Assembly: GCF_003148495.1 (NCBI RefSeq)
Contig: NZ_QGGH01000002.1
Coordinates: 62,001 to 126,000, forward strand
Length of the DNA: 64,000 bases
From: Mesorhizobium loti
Lineage (GTDB): Bacteria; Pseudomonadota; Alphaproteobacteria; Rhizobiales; Rhizobiaceae
Direction of reading: 5' to 3'
A program made the translations under genes and the position numbers. The notes under the pieces are model-generated. The model made no database searches, had not been told where the DNA came from, and saw only the letters and a program-made list of their open reading frames with translations. Below, piece by piece: positions 16,224 through 24,474 of this stretch. Every line of letters starts with the position of its first letter. The first letter of the stretch is position 1.

Positions 16224-16595
16224 ATGTCACTATCAGCACGCGACGCAACGCATTCCAACATCTTCAAGGCGATGAAGGACATCACCTTCGAGCAGACGAT
16301 TTCGCACCAGTGCGGCGTCACCATGAACGACTCGGTCGAGGCGAGGGCCATCGCCGAATTCATGGGCCTTAAGCCGAACGTAACCGTCACCTACCAACCG
16401 GCGATGATCCGCATCGATGGCACCGGCAAGCTGATCTTCAAGATGGACGAGATCAGCGAATATCTCGGCCGCGAGATGACGGCGGAAACCTTTGAGGTGA
16501 ACAGCTCCACCCACTACGGGCGGATGGTGCGCATCGACGACAACACCGTGATCCTGTTCGGCAACATGGACGAGATGTTCGAATACATCGAATAG
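16224..16595 (+). CDS. prmD: Monooxygenase coupling (effector) protein
   Basis: This 123-aa protein is the small cofactor-free regulator that binds the hydroxylase and tunes electron transfer and substrate access. It matches the MmoB/PrmD family in size and pattern (GVTMNDSVEARAIAEFMG, then VTYQPAMIRIDGTGKLIF). An AGGAGAAA box lies before the ATG. It is the fourth gene of the operon, and its ending DEMFEYIE is intact. Confidence 0.92.
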   Translation: MSLSARDATHSNIFKAMKDITFEQTISHQCGVTMNDSVEARAIAEFMGLKPNVTVTYQPAMIRIDGTGKLIFKMDEISEYLGREMTAETFEVNSSTHYGRMVRIDDNTVILFGNMDEMFEYIE

Positions 16596-16668
16596 GCGCC
16601 CCAAAAATCCGGCGCGCCGCTGGGTGCGGCGCGCCGAACCGATCAACGCGATTGCTGCGGAGGCAACC

Positions 16669-17691
16669 ATGTACAGAACACCGGAAGGCAAGGACATTTT
16701 CGTGGTCGACGGCCACACTCATTTCTGGGACGGCAGCCCCGAAAACCAGAAGAACATCCACGGCAAGCAGTTCATCGAGTGCTTCTATGCCTATCACACC
16801 GGGCTGAGCCCGAAGGACCAGTTGTGGGAGAAGAGCAAGTTCGAGAAATACAGCGCCGACGACCTCTATCGCGACCTGTTCATCGACGGGCCCGATGATG
16901 TGGCGATCGTCCAGTCGACCTATCTCAAGGATTTCTACAAGAACGGCTTCAACACGATCGAGCGCAACGCCGAGGTGGCCAAGCGCTATCCGGAGCGGTT
17001 CATCGTCAACGGCGCCTTCGATCCTCGCGATGGCGAGAAGGCGCTGGAATACATCCACTTCCTCAAGGAGACCTACGACATCAAGGGCGTGAAGATGTAC
17101 ACGGCCGAATGGAATGGCGCTTCCAAGGGCTGGAAGCTCACCGATCCCGATGCCTACAAGTGCTTCGAACTCTGCGACAAGCTCGGCATCCGGAACATCC
17201 ACGTCCACAAGGGCCCGACCATCCTGCCGCTCAGCAAGGATGCGTTCGACGTTCATGACGTCGACCACGCGGCGACGGATTTCCAGGGCCTGAACTGGAT
17301 CATCGAGCATTGCGGCCTGCCGCGCCTCGACGATTTCTGCTGGATCGCGACGCAGGAAACCAATGTCTATGGCGGCTTGGCGGTGGCACTGCCCTTCATC
17401 CACGCGCGGCCGCGCTATTTCGGCGAGGTCATCGCCGAGCTGCTGTTCTGGCTTGGGCCGGAGAAGATCCTGTTCGGCTCCGACTACGCGATCTGGACGC
17501 CGCGCTGGCTGGTCGAGAAATTCTGGGCCTATCAGATCCCCGAGGATATCGCCACTGAGCGGGGTGTGCAGTTGACCGACGAGATCAAGGAGAAGATCCT
17601 CGGCCTCAACGCCGCGCGTCTCTACAACATCGACGTCGAAGCCAAGAAGAAGGCGCTTGCCAGCTCGCCCTTCAGCATTGCGGCGGAGTAG
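16669..17691 (+). CDS. Amidohydrolase family 2 (ACMSD-like) protein in the monooxygenase operon
   Basis: The 340-aa product is a TIM-barrel metal-dependent hydrolase or decarboxylase of the amidohydrolase-2 group. The metal motif HTHFW (His16, His18) is near the start, and the metal aspartate lies in LFGSDYAIW. The ATG at 16669 has GCGGAGG upstream; an earlier in-frame start at 16624 lacks one. Equivalent genes accompany mim/prm operons in actinobacteria. A role in metabolising the oxidation product or in hydroxylase maturation has been proposed for such neighbours, but nothing in the sequence decides. It is 5 nt from the DUF59 gene, so it belongs to the operon. Confidence 0.85.
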   Translation: MYRTPEGKDIFVVDGHTHFWDGSPENQKNIHGKQFIECFYAYHTGLSPKDQLWEKSKFEKYSADDLYRDLFIDGPDDVAIVQSTYLKDFYKNGFNTIERNAEVAKRYPERFIVNGAFDPRDGEKALEYIHFLKETYDIKGVKMYTAEWNGASKGWKLTDPDAYKCFELCDKLGIRNIHVHKGPTILPLSKDAFDVHDVDHAATDFQGLNWIIEHCGLPRLDDFCWIATQETNVYGGLAVALPFIHARPRYFGEVIAELLFWLGPEKILFGSDYAIWTPRWLVEKFWAYQIPEDIATERGVQLTDEIKEKILGLNAARLYNIDVEAKKKALASSPFSIAAE

Positions 17692-17696
17692 GAGCC

Positions 17697-18494
17697 ATGG
17701 CAACCGCCAGTGTTTCCGGCGGCCGCGAGAAGGAACTCTGGCGGCGCCTTGGTGAGGTCAACGACCCGGAACTCGACGAACCCGTCACCGAGATGGGTTT
17801 CGTCGAGCGGGCCGCGGTGACGGGTGATGGCAGCGTGGAGATCGACTTCCGCCTGCCGACCTACTGGTGCTCGCCCAACTTCGCGTTCCTGATGCTGGAC
17901 GGCGTCCGCAAGGCGCTCGACCAGCTCTCCTGGAAGCCTGCCTATCGCGTCAAGCTGCACGACCACATGTTCGCCGAAGAGGTTAATCGCGGCATGGCAG
18001 AGGGCAAAAGCTTCGGCGATATCTTTGCCTTGCTTGCCGAGGATCAGGATCTCGGCGGCTTGCGCGAAACCTTCGCGATGAAGGCCTTCAAGCGGCGCCA
18101 GGAGGCGGTCCTGCGCGGCCTCAGGGCGCACGGTCTGACCGATCGGGAAATCCTCGGCATGGACCTGCCGGCATACGACGTCGCGCGGTTCGAACCGGGC
18201 GAGGCGGCCAAACAGAAGCCGCGATACCGGGCGGCGCTGCTCGCGCGTTTTCCCGACCGTCGGGCGGACGATCCTGTCTTCGTCTCCTGGGTCGGACAAC
18301 GCATACCGCCTAGCGCGCTCGGTGCCTATCTCGCCGAGCTGCGCGGTGTGCGCATCAACATGGAGTTCAACGGCGCGCTGTGCCGGGGGCTCAAGCAGAC
18401 CAGATACAAGGAACTGGATGTGGTCGATGGCGAACCGACGCTGGTCGATTTCATTCTGGATCGCGTGCCGGCACGAACCGCGCCGACCGCCTGA
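17697..18494 (+). CDS. DUF59/MIP18-family iron-sulfur assembly-like protein
   Basis: Residues about 10-100 are a DUF59 domain with the hallmark NDPELDEPVTEMGF and the conserved cysteine in YWCSPN. The remaining 165 residues are unlike classic DUF59 proteins and end in a short conserved-looking tail (RYKELDVVDGEPTLVDFIL). DUF59 proteins help load iron or iron-sulfur clusters, so this 265-aa protein may help mature the reductase or the di-iron hydroxylase. It starts 5 nt after the amidohydrolase stop, with GGAG before the ATG. The maturation role is inferred from family and operon position. Confidence 0.8.
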   Translation: MATASVSGGREKELWRRLGEVNDPELDEPVTEMGFVERAAVTGDGSVEIDFRLPTYWCSPNFAFLMLDGVRKALDQLSWKPAYRVKLHDHMFAEEVNRGMAEGKSFGDIFALLAEDQDLGGLRETFAMKAFKRRQEAVLRGLRAHGLTDREILGMDLPAYDVARFEPGEAAKQKPRYRAALLARFPDRRADDPVFVSWVGQRIPPSALGAYLAELRGVRINMEFNGALCRGLKQTRYKELDVVDGEPTLVDFILDRVPARTAPTA

Positions 18495-18571
18495 AGCAGA
18501 GCCGACAACAACGGCCTCCCCCGCACGAGGCCCCTAACCAACAACCCGCCCGTAAGGCGGAAGGAGGAATC

Positions 18572-20203
18572 ATGCCCAAGATAATGCTTCATAATTCGCA
18601 GGCCCGCCGGGCTCTCGCCCGTGGCGTCTTCCGGCTTGCAGCCGCCGTCGAGCCGACGCTCGGCCCCAAAGGCATGAACGCCATGATCGACCGGCCGATC
18701 GGCACGCCGATGGTGACCCGCGACGGCGTCAGCATCGCCTCCGAGATCGAGCTGCACGACCGTTTCGAAAACATGGGCGCGCAGGTCGTCCGTGAAGTGT
18801 CGATGCAGACCAACGAGATCGCCGGCGACGGCACCACGACTGCCATCGTGCTCGCCAACGCGCTCATCCAGGGTGGCGTCGAGGCGAATGAGCGCGGCGT
18901 GAAGTCCGTCGATCTCTGCAAAGGCATCGACCTCGCCGTGGCGGCGGTTGTGGCGGCACTCAAGGCCTCGGCCAAACCGGCCAAGGGCAACGGCATCCTG
19001 GCGTCGGTCGCCAACATCGCCGCGACCAACGCGAAGCTTGGCGCGCTGGTGGCGGAAGCCCATCGGCGGGTGGGTACCGAAGGCGTCATCACCACCGACT
19101 TCAGCGTCACCACAGAGACCACGCTCGATGTCGTCGAGGGCATGTCCTTCGAACGCGGCTACCTCTCTCATCACATGGTGACCGATCAGGAGAAGATGGA
19201 GGCTGTTCTCGAACGGCCCTACATCCTGATGACCGACCTCAAGATCAAGGAACCCGGGCAGCTCGATGCGGTTCGCCGCATCGCCGACGAGGATGGCCGG
19301 CCGCTGCTGATCGTGTCCGAAGAAATGTCGCCGGAAGTGGTGGTGACGCTGCTTGGCAAGCAGGGACCGGGACGATATCTCGTCGTCCACCCGCCGGAAT
19401 ATGGCCACTGGCGCAAGGCGATGATGGAGGATCTGGCCATCATCACAGGCGGCAAGGTGATCGCGCGCGATCTCGGCGGCCGGCTGGAGGATATCACCGC
19501 TGAGGATCTCGGCACGGCCGACCGGGTGAAGACCAGTTCGTCCTACACCTCGATCATTCGTGGCGGCGGCGACCATGCGGCAATCGCCTCGCGCCGCGCC
19601 CAGGTGCAGCGGCAGTATGACGCCTCGCCGCCGAACATCGACCAGGACAAGTTGCGCGAACGCCTGGCCAAGCTCTCCGGCGGCACAGCGATCCTCTATG
19701 CCGGCGGCGTCACGCCGGTCGAGCAGAAGCGGACCATCCAGCTGATCGAGGATTCCTTGAACGCGGTGCGAGCCGCGTCCGAAGAGGGCGTGGTCGCTGG
19801 CGGCGGCTCGGCGCTTGCCCAGATCGCGCCGCTGCTCGACAAGGTAGCGGCTGGCGTCGACGGCGATGTCGCCGAAGGCGTGCGCCTTGTGCGCTCGGTT
19901 CTGTCGCGGCCGCTGTGGCGCATCGCCGCCAACGCCGGCGCCGATCCTGAGGCGGTGGTGACCGAGGTCACCCGCATCAATGGCGGCTACGGCTACAACG
20001 CAGCAACCGGCACATACCAGAACATGTTCGAGGCAGGCATCATCGACCCCGTCCGCGTCACCTACACGGCGCTCGCCAACGCAGCTTCGGTGGCGACGCT
20101 GATCCTGACCACCGAAACGCTGATTGGCGATCTTGCCGAGGACGAGGATCCGACGGCCGGACCGGCACGTGGCGGCGGCTCTGAAAAACTCGGCCGCGCC
20201 TGA
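18572..20203 (+). CDS. groEL: GroEL-type chaperonin dedicated to the monooxygenase (MimG/PrmG-like)
   Basis: The 543-aa protein has the Hsp60 ATP-site motifs (TLGPKGMNAMID, GDGTTTAIVLANAL, VAGGGSALAQ) over full length. It is clearly divergent from housekeeping GroEL: the C-terminus lacks the GGM repeat tail and ends EKLGRA. No GroES gene is beside it. In mycobacterial mim operons a similar chaperonin is needed to fold the hydroxylase large subunit, and the operon position here supports the same role. AAGGAGGAAT precedes the ATG, an excellent ribosome-binding site that implies high expression. Confidence 0.92.
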   Translation: MPKIMLHNSQARRALARGVFRLAAAVEPTLGPKGMNAMIDRPIGTPMVTRDGVSIASEIELHDRFENMGAQVVREVSMQTNEIAGDGTTTAIVLANALIQGGVEANERGVKSVDLCKGIDLAVAAVVAALKASAKPAKGNGILASVANIAATNAKLGALVAEAHRRVGTEGVITTDFSVTTETTLDVVEGMSFERGYLSHHMVTDQEKMEAVLERPYILMTDLKIKEPGQLDAVRRIADEDGRPLLIVSEEMSPEVVVTLLGKQGPGRYLVVHPPEYGHWRKAMMEDLAIITGGKVIARDLGGRLEDITAEDLGTADRVKTSSSYTSIIRGGGDHAAIASRRAQVQRQYDASPPNIDQDKLRERLAKLSGGTAILYAGGVTPVEQKRTIQLIEDSLNAVRAASEEGVVAGGGSALAQIAPLLDKVAAGVDGDVAEGVRLVRSVLSRPLWRIAANAGADPEAVVTEVTRINGGYGYNAATGTYQNMFEAGIIDPVRVTYTALANAASVATLILTTETLIGDLAEDEDPTAGPARGGGSEKLGRA

Positions 20204-20249
20204 GGCGACAATTCCGACGGAACGATTTCGACGTTGAAAGGACACAGCC

Positions 20250-21293
20250 ATGAAAGCTGCCAGACTCTACGAGTACGACCCGAAGATGAACGTCCAGCTC
20301 AAGATCGAGGAGGTCAAGGCGCCGACAATCACCGCTCCCGACGAGGTGATCGTGCGGGTGGGTGCCGCCGGCCTCTGCCGCACCGACCTGCACATCATCG
20401 AGGGTGTGTGGAAGCCGACCATGGATCCAGAAGGTACGCTGTTGCCTTACATCATGGGCCACGAGAATGCCGGTTGGGTCGAGGAAGTCGGCAGCGGCGT
20501 CAAATCGGTCAAGCGCGGCGACGCCGTGATCTGCCATCCCTTCCGCTCATGCGGCATCTGCCTCAACTGTCGCCATGGCGAGGATATGTATTGCGACAAC
20601 GGCCAATTCCCCGGCCTTGGCATGAATGGCGGCTTCGCCGAGTATTTCATCACCAGCGAACGCTCGCTGATCAAGTTGAACGCCAACATCACGCCGATCG
20701 AGGTGGCGCCGCTGGCCGATGCCGGCATCACCGCCTACCGTGCCGCCAAACGCGCCGCCAAGCTGTTGCGGCCAGGCAGCTATTGCGTGTTGCTCGGCAT
20801 AGGCGGGCTTGGCCATATCGCTCTGCAATCGCTGCATGCGATCTCGGGCTGCCGCATCATCGCCGTCGATCGCGAGCCGGCGGCGCAAGTTCTGGCCAGG
20901 GATCTGGGCGCCGACTTCGTGCTCGACGGGGGGCCGAACGTTGTCGAGGAGGTCGCCCAGATCACTGGCGGCGGTGCGCATGTGGTGATCGACTTCGTCG
21001 GCGAACTCGGCGTCGAGAACATCTGCTGGAAGATGGTGCGCAAGGGCGGGCAACTGTTCGTCGTCGGCTATGGCGGCAACATAAACGTGCCGACCGCACA
21101 TCTCGTCATCGAGGAGATCAACATCGGCGGCAGCCTGGTCGGCAATTTCACCGAGCTTGTCGAACTGATGGAGCTCAACGCCGACGGCAAGGTGAAGATG
21201 CACTACACCGAATATAATCTCGCCAGCATCAACACCGCACTCGACGATTTCAAGAACCGTCGGTTCACCGGGCGTGGCGTCATCGTGCCCTGA
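20250..21293 (+). CDS. adh1: Zinc-dependent NAD(P) alcohol dehydrogenase
   Basis: This 347-aa medium-chain dehydrogenase has catalytic zinc ligands Cys43 and His71-Glu72 (GHENAGW), structural zinc cysteines 101, 104, 107 and 115, and a Rossmann loop GIGGLGH. In prm operons the enzyme oxidises the alcohol made by the monooxygenase, such as 2-propanol or 1-propanol, to the ketone or aldehyde. It is the last gene of the operon, 46 nt after groEL, and is followed by a strong hairpin terminator. Substrate preference cannot be fixed from sequence. Confidence 0.92.
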   Translation: MKAARLYEYDPKMNVQLKIEEVKAPTITAPDEVIVRVGAAGLCRTDLHIIEGVWKPTMDPEGTLLPYIMGHENAGWVEEVGSGVKSVKRGDAVICHPFRSCGICLNCRHGEDMYCDNGQFPGLGMNGGFAEYFITSERSLIKLNANITPIEVAPLADAGITAYRAAKRAAKLLRPGSYCVLLGIGGLGHIALQSLHAISGCRIIAVDREPAAQVLARDLGADFVLDGGPNVVEEVAQITGGGAHVVIDFVGELGVENICWKMVRKGGQLFVVGYGGNINVPTAHLVIEEINIGGSLVGNFTELVELMELNADGKVKMHYTEYNLASINTALDDFKNRRFTGRGVIVP

Positions 21294-21357
21294 GGCATCC
21301 GGCCGGATTGCGCGTGGAAGCAGGCTAGCAGACTGATCTTATCGGCCACAACTCCCC

Positions 21358-21390
21358 AACCCATGGCTCAAATGCCATGGGTTCTTTTGT
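21358..21390 (+). terminator. Rho-independent terminator of the monooxygenase operon
   Basis: AACCCATGGC (21358-21367) pairs perfectly with GCCATGGGTT (21374-21383) around a 6-nt loop, followed by CTTTTGT. It lies 65 nt after the alcohol dehydrogenase and just before the end of the convergent activator gene, so it separates the two converging transcripts. Confidence 0.85.
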
Positions 21391-21398
21391 GCCGCGTG

Positions 21399-23477
21399 TC
21401 AGATGAAACCGCGCCGGATGCCGTATTGGCCGAGCTTGCGATAGAGCGTCGGCCGCGAAATGCCGAGTCTGAGCGCAACCTTGCTGAGATTTCCGCTCTC
21501 CGCGGTGAGCGCATTCTTGATCGCCTGGCGTTCCGCATCCTCGAATGTACATACGGGCGCTTCGAGCATGGCCGTGGGATGGTCGCCATGCATGGCCATG
21601 GTGTTGCGATTGCCCGCACTGATTTCGCCAGGAAGATCCTGCAGTTCGATCGTGTTGCCGCGCGTCAGTATGTGCAGGCGCTCGACTAGGTTCTTCAGTT
21701 CACGCACATTTCCTGGCCAGCGATAGGCAAGCAGCGCATCGAGCGCGTCGTTTGAAAACTCCAGCGGATCATTGCCTGCCAACTTCGCGATCTGACGATT
21801 GAAATGCTCGATCAGCAACAACACGTCGTCGCCGCGATCGCGCAAAGCCGGGACATGAATCGAGACCGCGCCGATGCGGTAGTAGAGATCGCTGCGGAAG
21901 CGCCCGGCCGCGACTTCCTGCTTGAGGTCGCGATTGGTCGAGGCGACCAGTCGCACGTCCACCGGCCGACCTCTGGAGTCGCCGATGCGGTGGACCACGC
22001 GCTCCTCGAGGACACGCAACAGGAAAGGCTGGATTTCGAGCGGCAACTCGCCGATTTCGTCAAGGCTGAGCACGCCGCCATTGGCGAGTTCGAAGATGCC
22101 CGGCTTGCCGTCACGCGAAGCGCCGGTAAAGGCGCCGGCGACGTGGCCGAACAATTCGCTGCCGAACAATTCCTTGGTGATTGCACCGCAGTTCATGGCG
22201 ATGAACGGATCGTTTTCGGTGCGCCGGCTGCCGGCATGGACGAGCCGTGCAAACAACTCTTTTCCGACACCCGTTTCGCCTTCGATCAGCAACGAGGTGA
22301 CACCCTTCGACCCGGCCACCCGGGAGGCGACATCGACGGCAGCCAGCAATTTTTCGCTTTCGCCGACGATCATCGCCGAGGCTGTCCGCAGGTGCTTGTT
22401 CTCCTCCCGGCGGATCACCGTCATGCTCGAGACGGCCGGCACCGAGGGAAACACCAGAGCCGCGCCACGAAGATCGCCATCAAGCTTCAGCGGCGTAACA
22501 TGGCAGGATCGCAGATGCGCCGGCAGTGCGTTGGCGAGATCGGTGTCGGAGCCGGAGGCCGGCAGGTTCATCAGCCAGCGACCACGCCCTGGTTCCATCG
22601 GGCCGTCCATCATCTCGGTCGTGTCGCCATTGGGCACATTGTTGCAGAAGATCGCGCGGCCACGATGATCGACGATCACCAACCCGTCTTTCCGGCGGTA
22701 GCTGGGTGCCGAGGAAATGAAGGCTTCGAGCAGACGCGTGCGCTGCTCCTGCTGTTGTTCGGCGAGTGCCTTTTCAATTTGCCTGGCGGTGGCGGCGACG
22801 AGCGCCGTGTTGTGCGGCCGGAAGATCGGCGAATAGCCCGACAGGTCGACAACGCCGATGATCTTGCCGTCCAGGGGATCGCGGATCGGTGCACCGGCGC
22901 AGGTCCAGGATTTGATGCCGGCGCAGAAATGTTCGGCGGCGTGCACGAAAATCGGTTCGCCGGTCCACAATGCCGTGCCGATGCCGTTGGTTCCGACGGC
23001 GTCCTCATTCCATTTGCCGCCGATACCCAGATGAATATCCATGCCGTCATGCAAGGTCTTCTTGTCGCCGATCGCGTCGATCAGCACGCCATCGCTGTCG
23101 GCAAGCACCAGCATTGCTCCCGTCCCTTCCAGCAACTGGCCAAGGGACGCAAACGATCGCCGCGCCGCCGAAAGCAGCTCGGCGTTGGCACGGGTCAGAT
23201 ATTCGATCTCGTCACGATCGCTGCTCAGCGGCGCTTCGATGCCTTGCGCGTTGATGCCGCCGGTGGCGCTGCGATACCAAGAATCGTGGATCAGCGAGCG
23301 GACATGGACCGGATCGCGGGCGCATTTCGGCTCGTCGGCCAGAAAACTTTCCCAAGCGCGCATGGTGGCGCGCTCGTCATAGTCGATGTTGTCCAGAACC
23401 AATTGTCCGGCGGCCATCGACGCACGCGCCGGAAGAGCATTGGTCTTCATCTGATCAGGGCCGTTCGCGTGTCTCAT
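21399..23477 (-). CDS. Sigma-54-dependent transcriptional activator (AcoR/MimR-like)
   Basis: The 692-aa protein has an N-terminal GAF-type sensor region (about residues 80-250), a linker, a AAA+ domain with Walker A GETGVGKE, the sigma-54 contact loop GAFTGA and Walker B VLSLDEIGE, and a Fis-type helix-turn-helix at the end (KVALRLGISRPTLYRKL). There is no receiver domain, so it probably senses a small molecule directly, as AcoR and MimR do. It is convergent with the monooxygenase operon, whose promoter is a good RpoN site, and is its most likely activator. An ATG nine codons in (MKTNALPA) is an alternative start. Confidence 0.93.
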   Translation of the reverse strand: MRHANGPDQMKTNALPARASMAAGQLVLDNIDYDERATMRAWESFLADEPKCARDPVHVRSLIHDSWYRSATGGINAQGIEAPLSSDRDEIEYLTRANAELLSAARRSFASLGQLLEGTGAMLVLADSDGVLIDAIGDKKTLHDGMDIHLGIGGKWNEDAVGTNGIGTALWTGEPIFVHAAEHFCAGIKSWTCAGAPIRDPLDGKIIGVVDLSGYSPIFRPHNTALVAATARQIEKALAEQQQEQRTRLLEAFISSAPSYRRKDGLVIVDHRGRAIFCNNVPNGDTTEMMDGPMEPGRGRWLMNLPASGSDTDLANALPAHLRSCHVTPLKLDGDLRGAALVFPSVPAVSSMTVIRREENKHLRTASAMIVGESEKLLAAVDVASRVAGSKGVTSLLIEGETGVGKELFARLVHAGSRRTENDPFIAMNCGAITKELFGSELFGHVAGAFTGASRDGKPGIFELANGGVLSLDEIGELPLEIQPFLLRVLEERVVHRIGDSRGRPVDVRLVASTNRDLKQEVAAGRFRSDLYYRIGAVSIHVPALRDRGDDVLLLIEHFNRQIAKLAGNDPLEFSNDALDALLAYRWPGNVRELKNLVERLHILTRGNTIELQDLPGEISAGNRNTMAMHGDHPTAMLEAPVCTFEDAERQAIKNALTAESGNLSKVALRLGISRPTLYRKLGQYGIRRGFI

Positions 23478-23560
23478 TCAGTCATCACAGTACCTTTGAG
23501 GTATGCCATTTCTGTATGCTGTCGCGGATTGGGCGTGCTCAGCGACGCCCAGTGCCGGGG

Positions 23561-24034
23561 TCAGTCGATGCCGAGTTTCGCGCCGATGTCGGCGGCAAGC
23601 TGTTCTTCGCCATAGGTGGCAGTCAGGCGGGCTCCGTCCAGTTCGGCAAGTGCCTCGGCGACGGTTTCGTCGACCGGTGAGAAAAAGCCGTTCTGCTTCG
23701 TTGCCAGGACGAAGATCTGTTCCCCATTCCGGTCGCGGACATCGCCGATATGATGAAGCTGGCGGCCGGTGTTCTGATCCTTGGAGATCACGCGGCCGTT
23801 CATGGTGACGCGGATGGAGGGGCTCGCTTCGGCCACGCTTGCCGCGCTGCCGCCAACGTGGATGATCAGGCCTTCCGCCTTGGGTTGCTGGCGTGGCTTC
23901 CTGGAAGCCGAATAGCCGCCACCGCTGATTTGGTCGGCAAGGCGAACGATGGTCGCGCGGTTCTGCTCGATCAGTCTTTTGACCTGCATGTCCTCGCGCC
24001 GCGGGCCATCCCGCTTGGAGATGATTTCGACCAT
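23561..24034 (-). CDS. Hypothetical protein (157 aa) upstream of the activator gene
   Basis: The ATG at 24034 is preceded by GGGAGGATTC and opens a 157-aa soluble protein rich in charged residues. The front half (RREDMQVKRLIEQNRATIVRL) looks helical; the back half (SIRVTMNGRVISKDQNTGRQL) looks like beta structure. I do not recognise a domain. It lies 83 nt before the sigma-54 activator in the same direction and could share a transcript with it. Its operon position makes a link to monooxygenase control possible, but that is inference. Confidence 0.7.
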   Translation of the reverse strand: MVEIISKRDGPRREDMQVKRLIEQNRATIVRLADQISGGGYSASRKPRQQPKAEGLIIHVGGSAASVAEASPSIRVTMNGRVISKDQNTGRQLHHIGDVRDRNGEQIFVLATKQNGFFSPVDETVAEALAELDGARLTATYGEEQLAADIGAKLGID

Positions 24035-24474
24035 GAATCCTCCCAGATTCGCTTGGCGCCGTGAGTTCGGCTCAGTTCTTCTTGCTGCGAACCCTACACC
24101 GTCCTTGTGAGGTTCGCCATTCACATCAGGTAGCACTAAGATTTGTACAGATGGTAGCAACTGGCTGCTACACGGGGTTCGAGTGAACGCCACCGAGGTC
24201 GCCTCTGGATCCTCGTTTCATTCTTTGGCGGCACCGACGCTGAGGCCTGGCGGGTGCGTCAGATCCAGACAGCCACGCCGGTGCAGTTTGACACTCATTG
24301 CGGATGGGTCGGCTCTGAGGTAATTTAGACCCCAATCGGATGGGGAAAGTGGCTGCTGTCGCGACAGTTTTTCTTTTTGTTCCTGTCTCGGCGGATTGTG
24401 AGCTCTTTAACAGACCTTGATACCGCAACCTGGGAGCTTGTGGTCATCAGGTAGCGACGGTTGAAACAGTTGCC
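24035..24474. other. 440-nt intergenic region between divergent genes
   Basis: No convincing gene is seen. The region contains GTAGCA-N6-TGCTAC (24154-24171), another GTAGCA at 24130, and the 11-mer CATCAGGTAGC twice (24124-24134 and 24445-24455). A short palindrome, CTGTCGCGACAG (24356-24367), is followed by a T-rich run and lies in the presumed leader of the caspase-like gene; it could be a weak attenuator. Promoters for both flanking genes should be here, but I cannot place them with confidence. Confidence 0.4.

Noticed and set aside
18326..20251. Long open frame antisense to the chaperonin gene
   Set aside because: It is a high-GC shadow of the groEL codon pattern with no recognisable protein, no ribosome site and a strong known gene on the other strand.
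21804..23615. 603-codon open frame antisense to the sigma-54 activator
   Set aside because: Shadow of a well-supported regulator; composition is low-complexity Arg/Gly/Asp and no domain is visible.
24301..24345. Possible insertion-sequence remnant
   Set aside because: A short stretch looked like an element end, but there is no transposase fragment, no inverted partner and no target duplication.
24356..24378. Rho-independent terminator in the leader of the first caspase-like gene
   Set aside because: The hairpin has only four paired bases around CGCG and no plus-strand gene precedes it; at best a weak attenuator.
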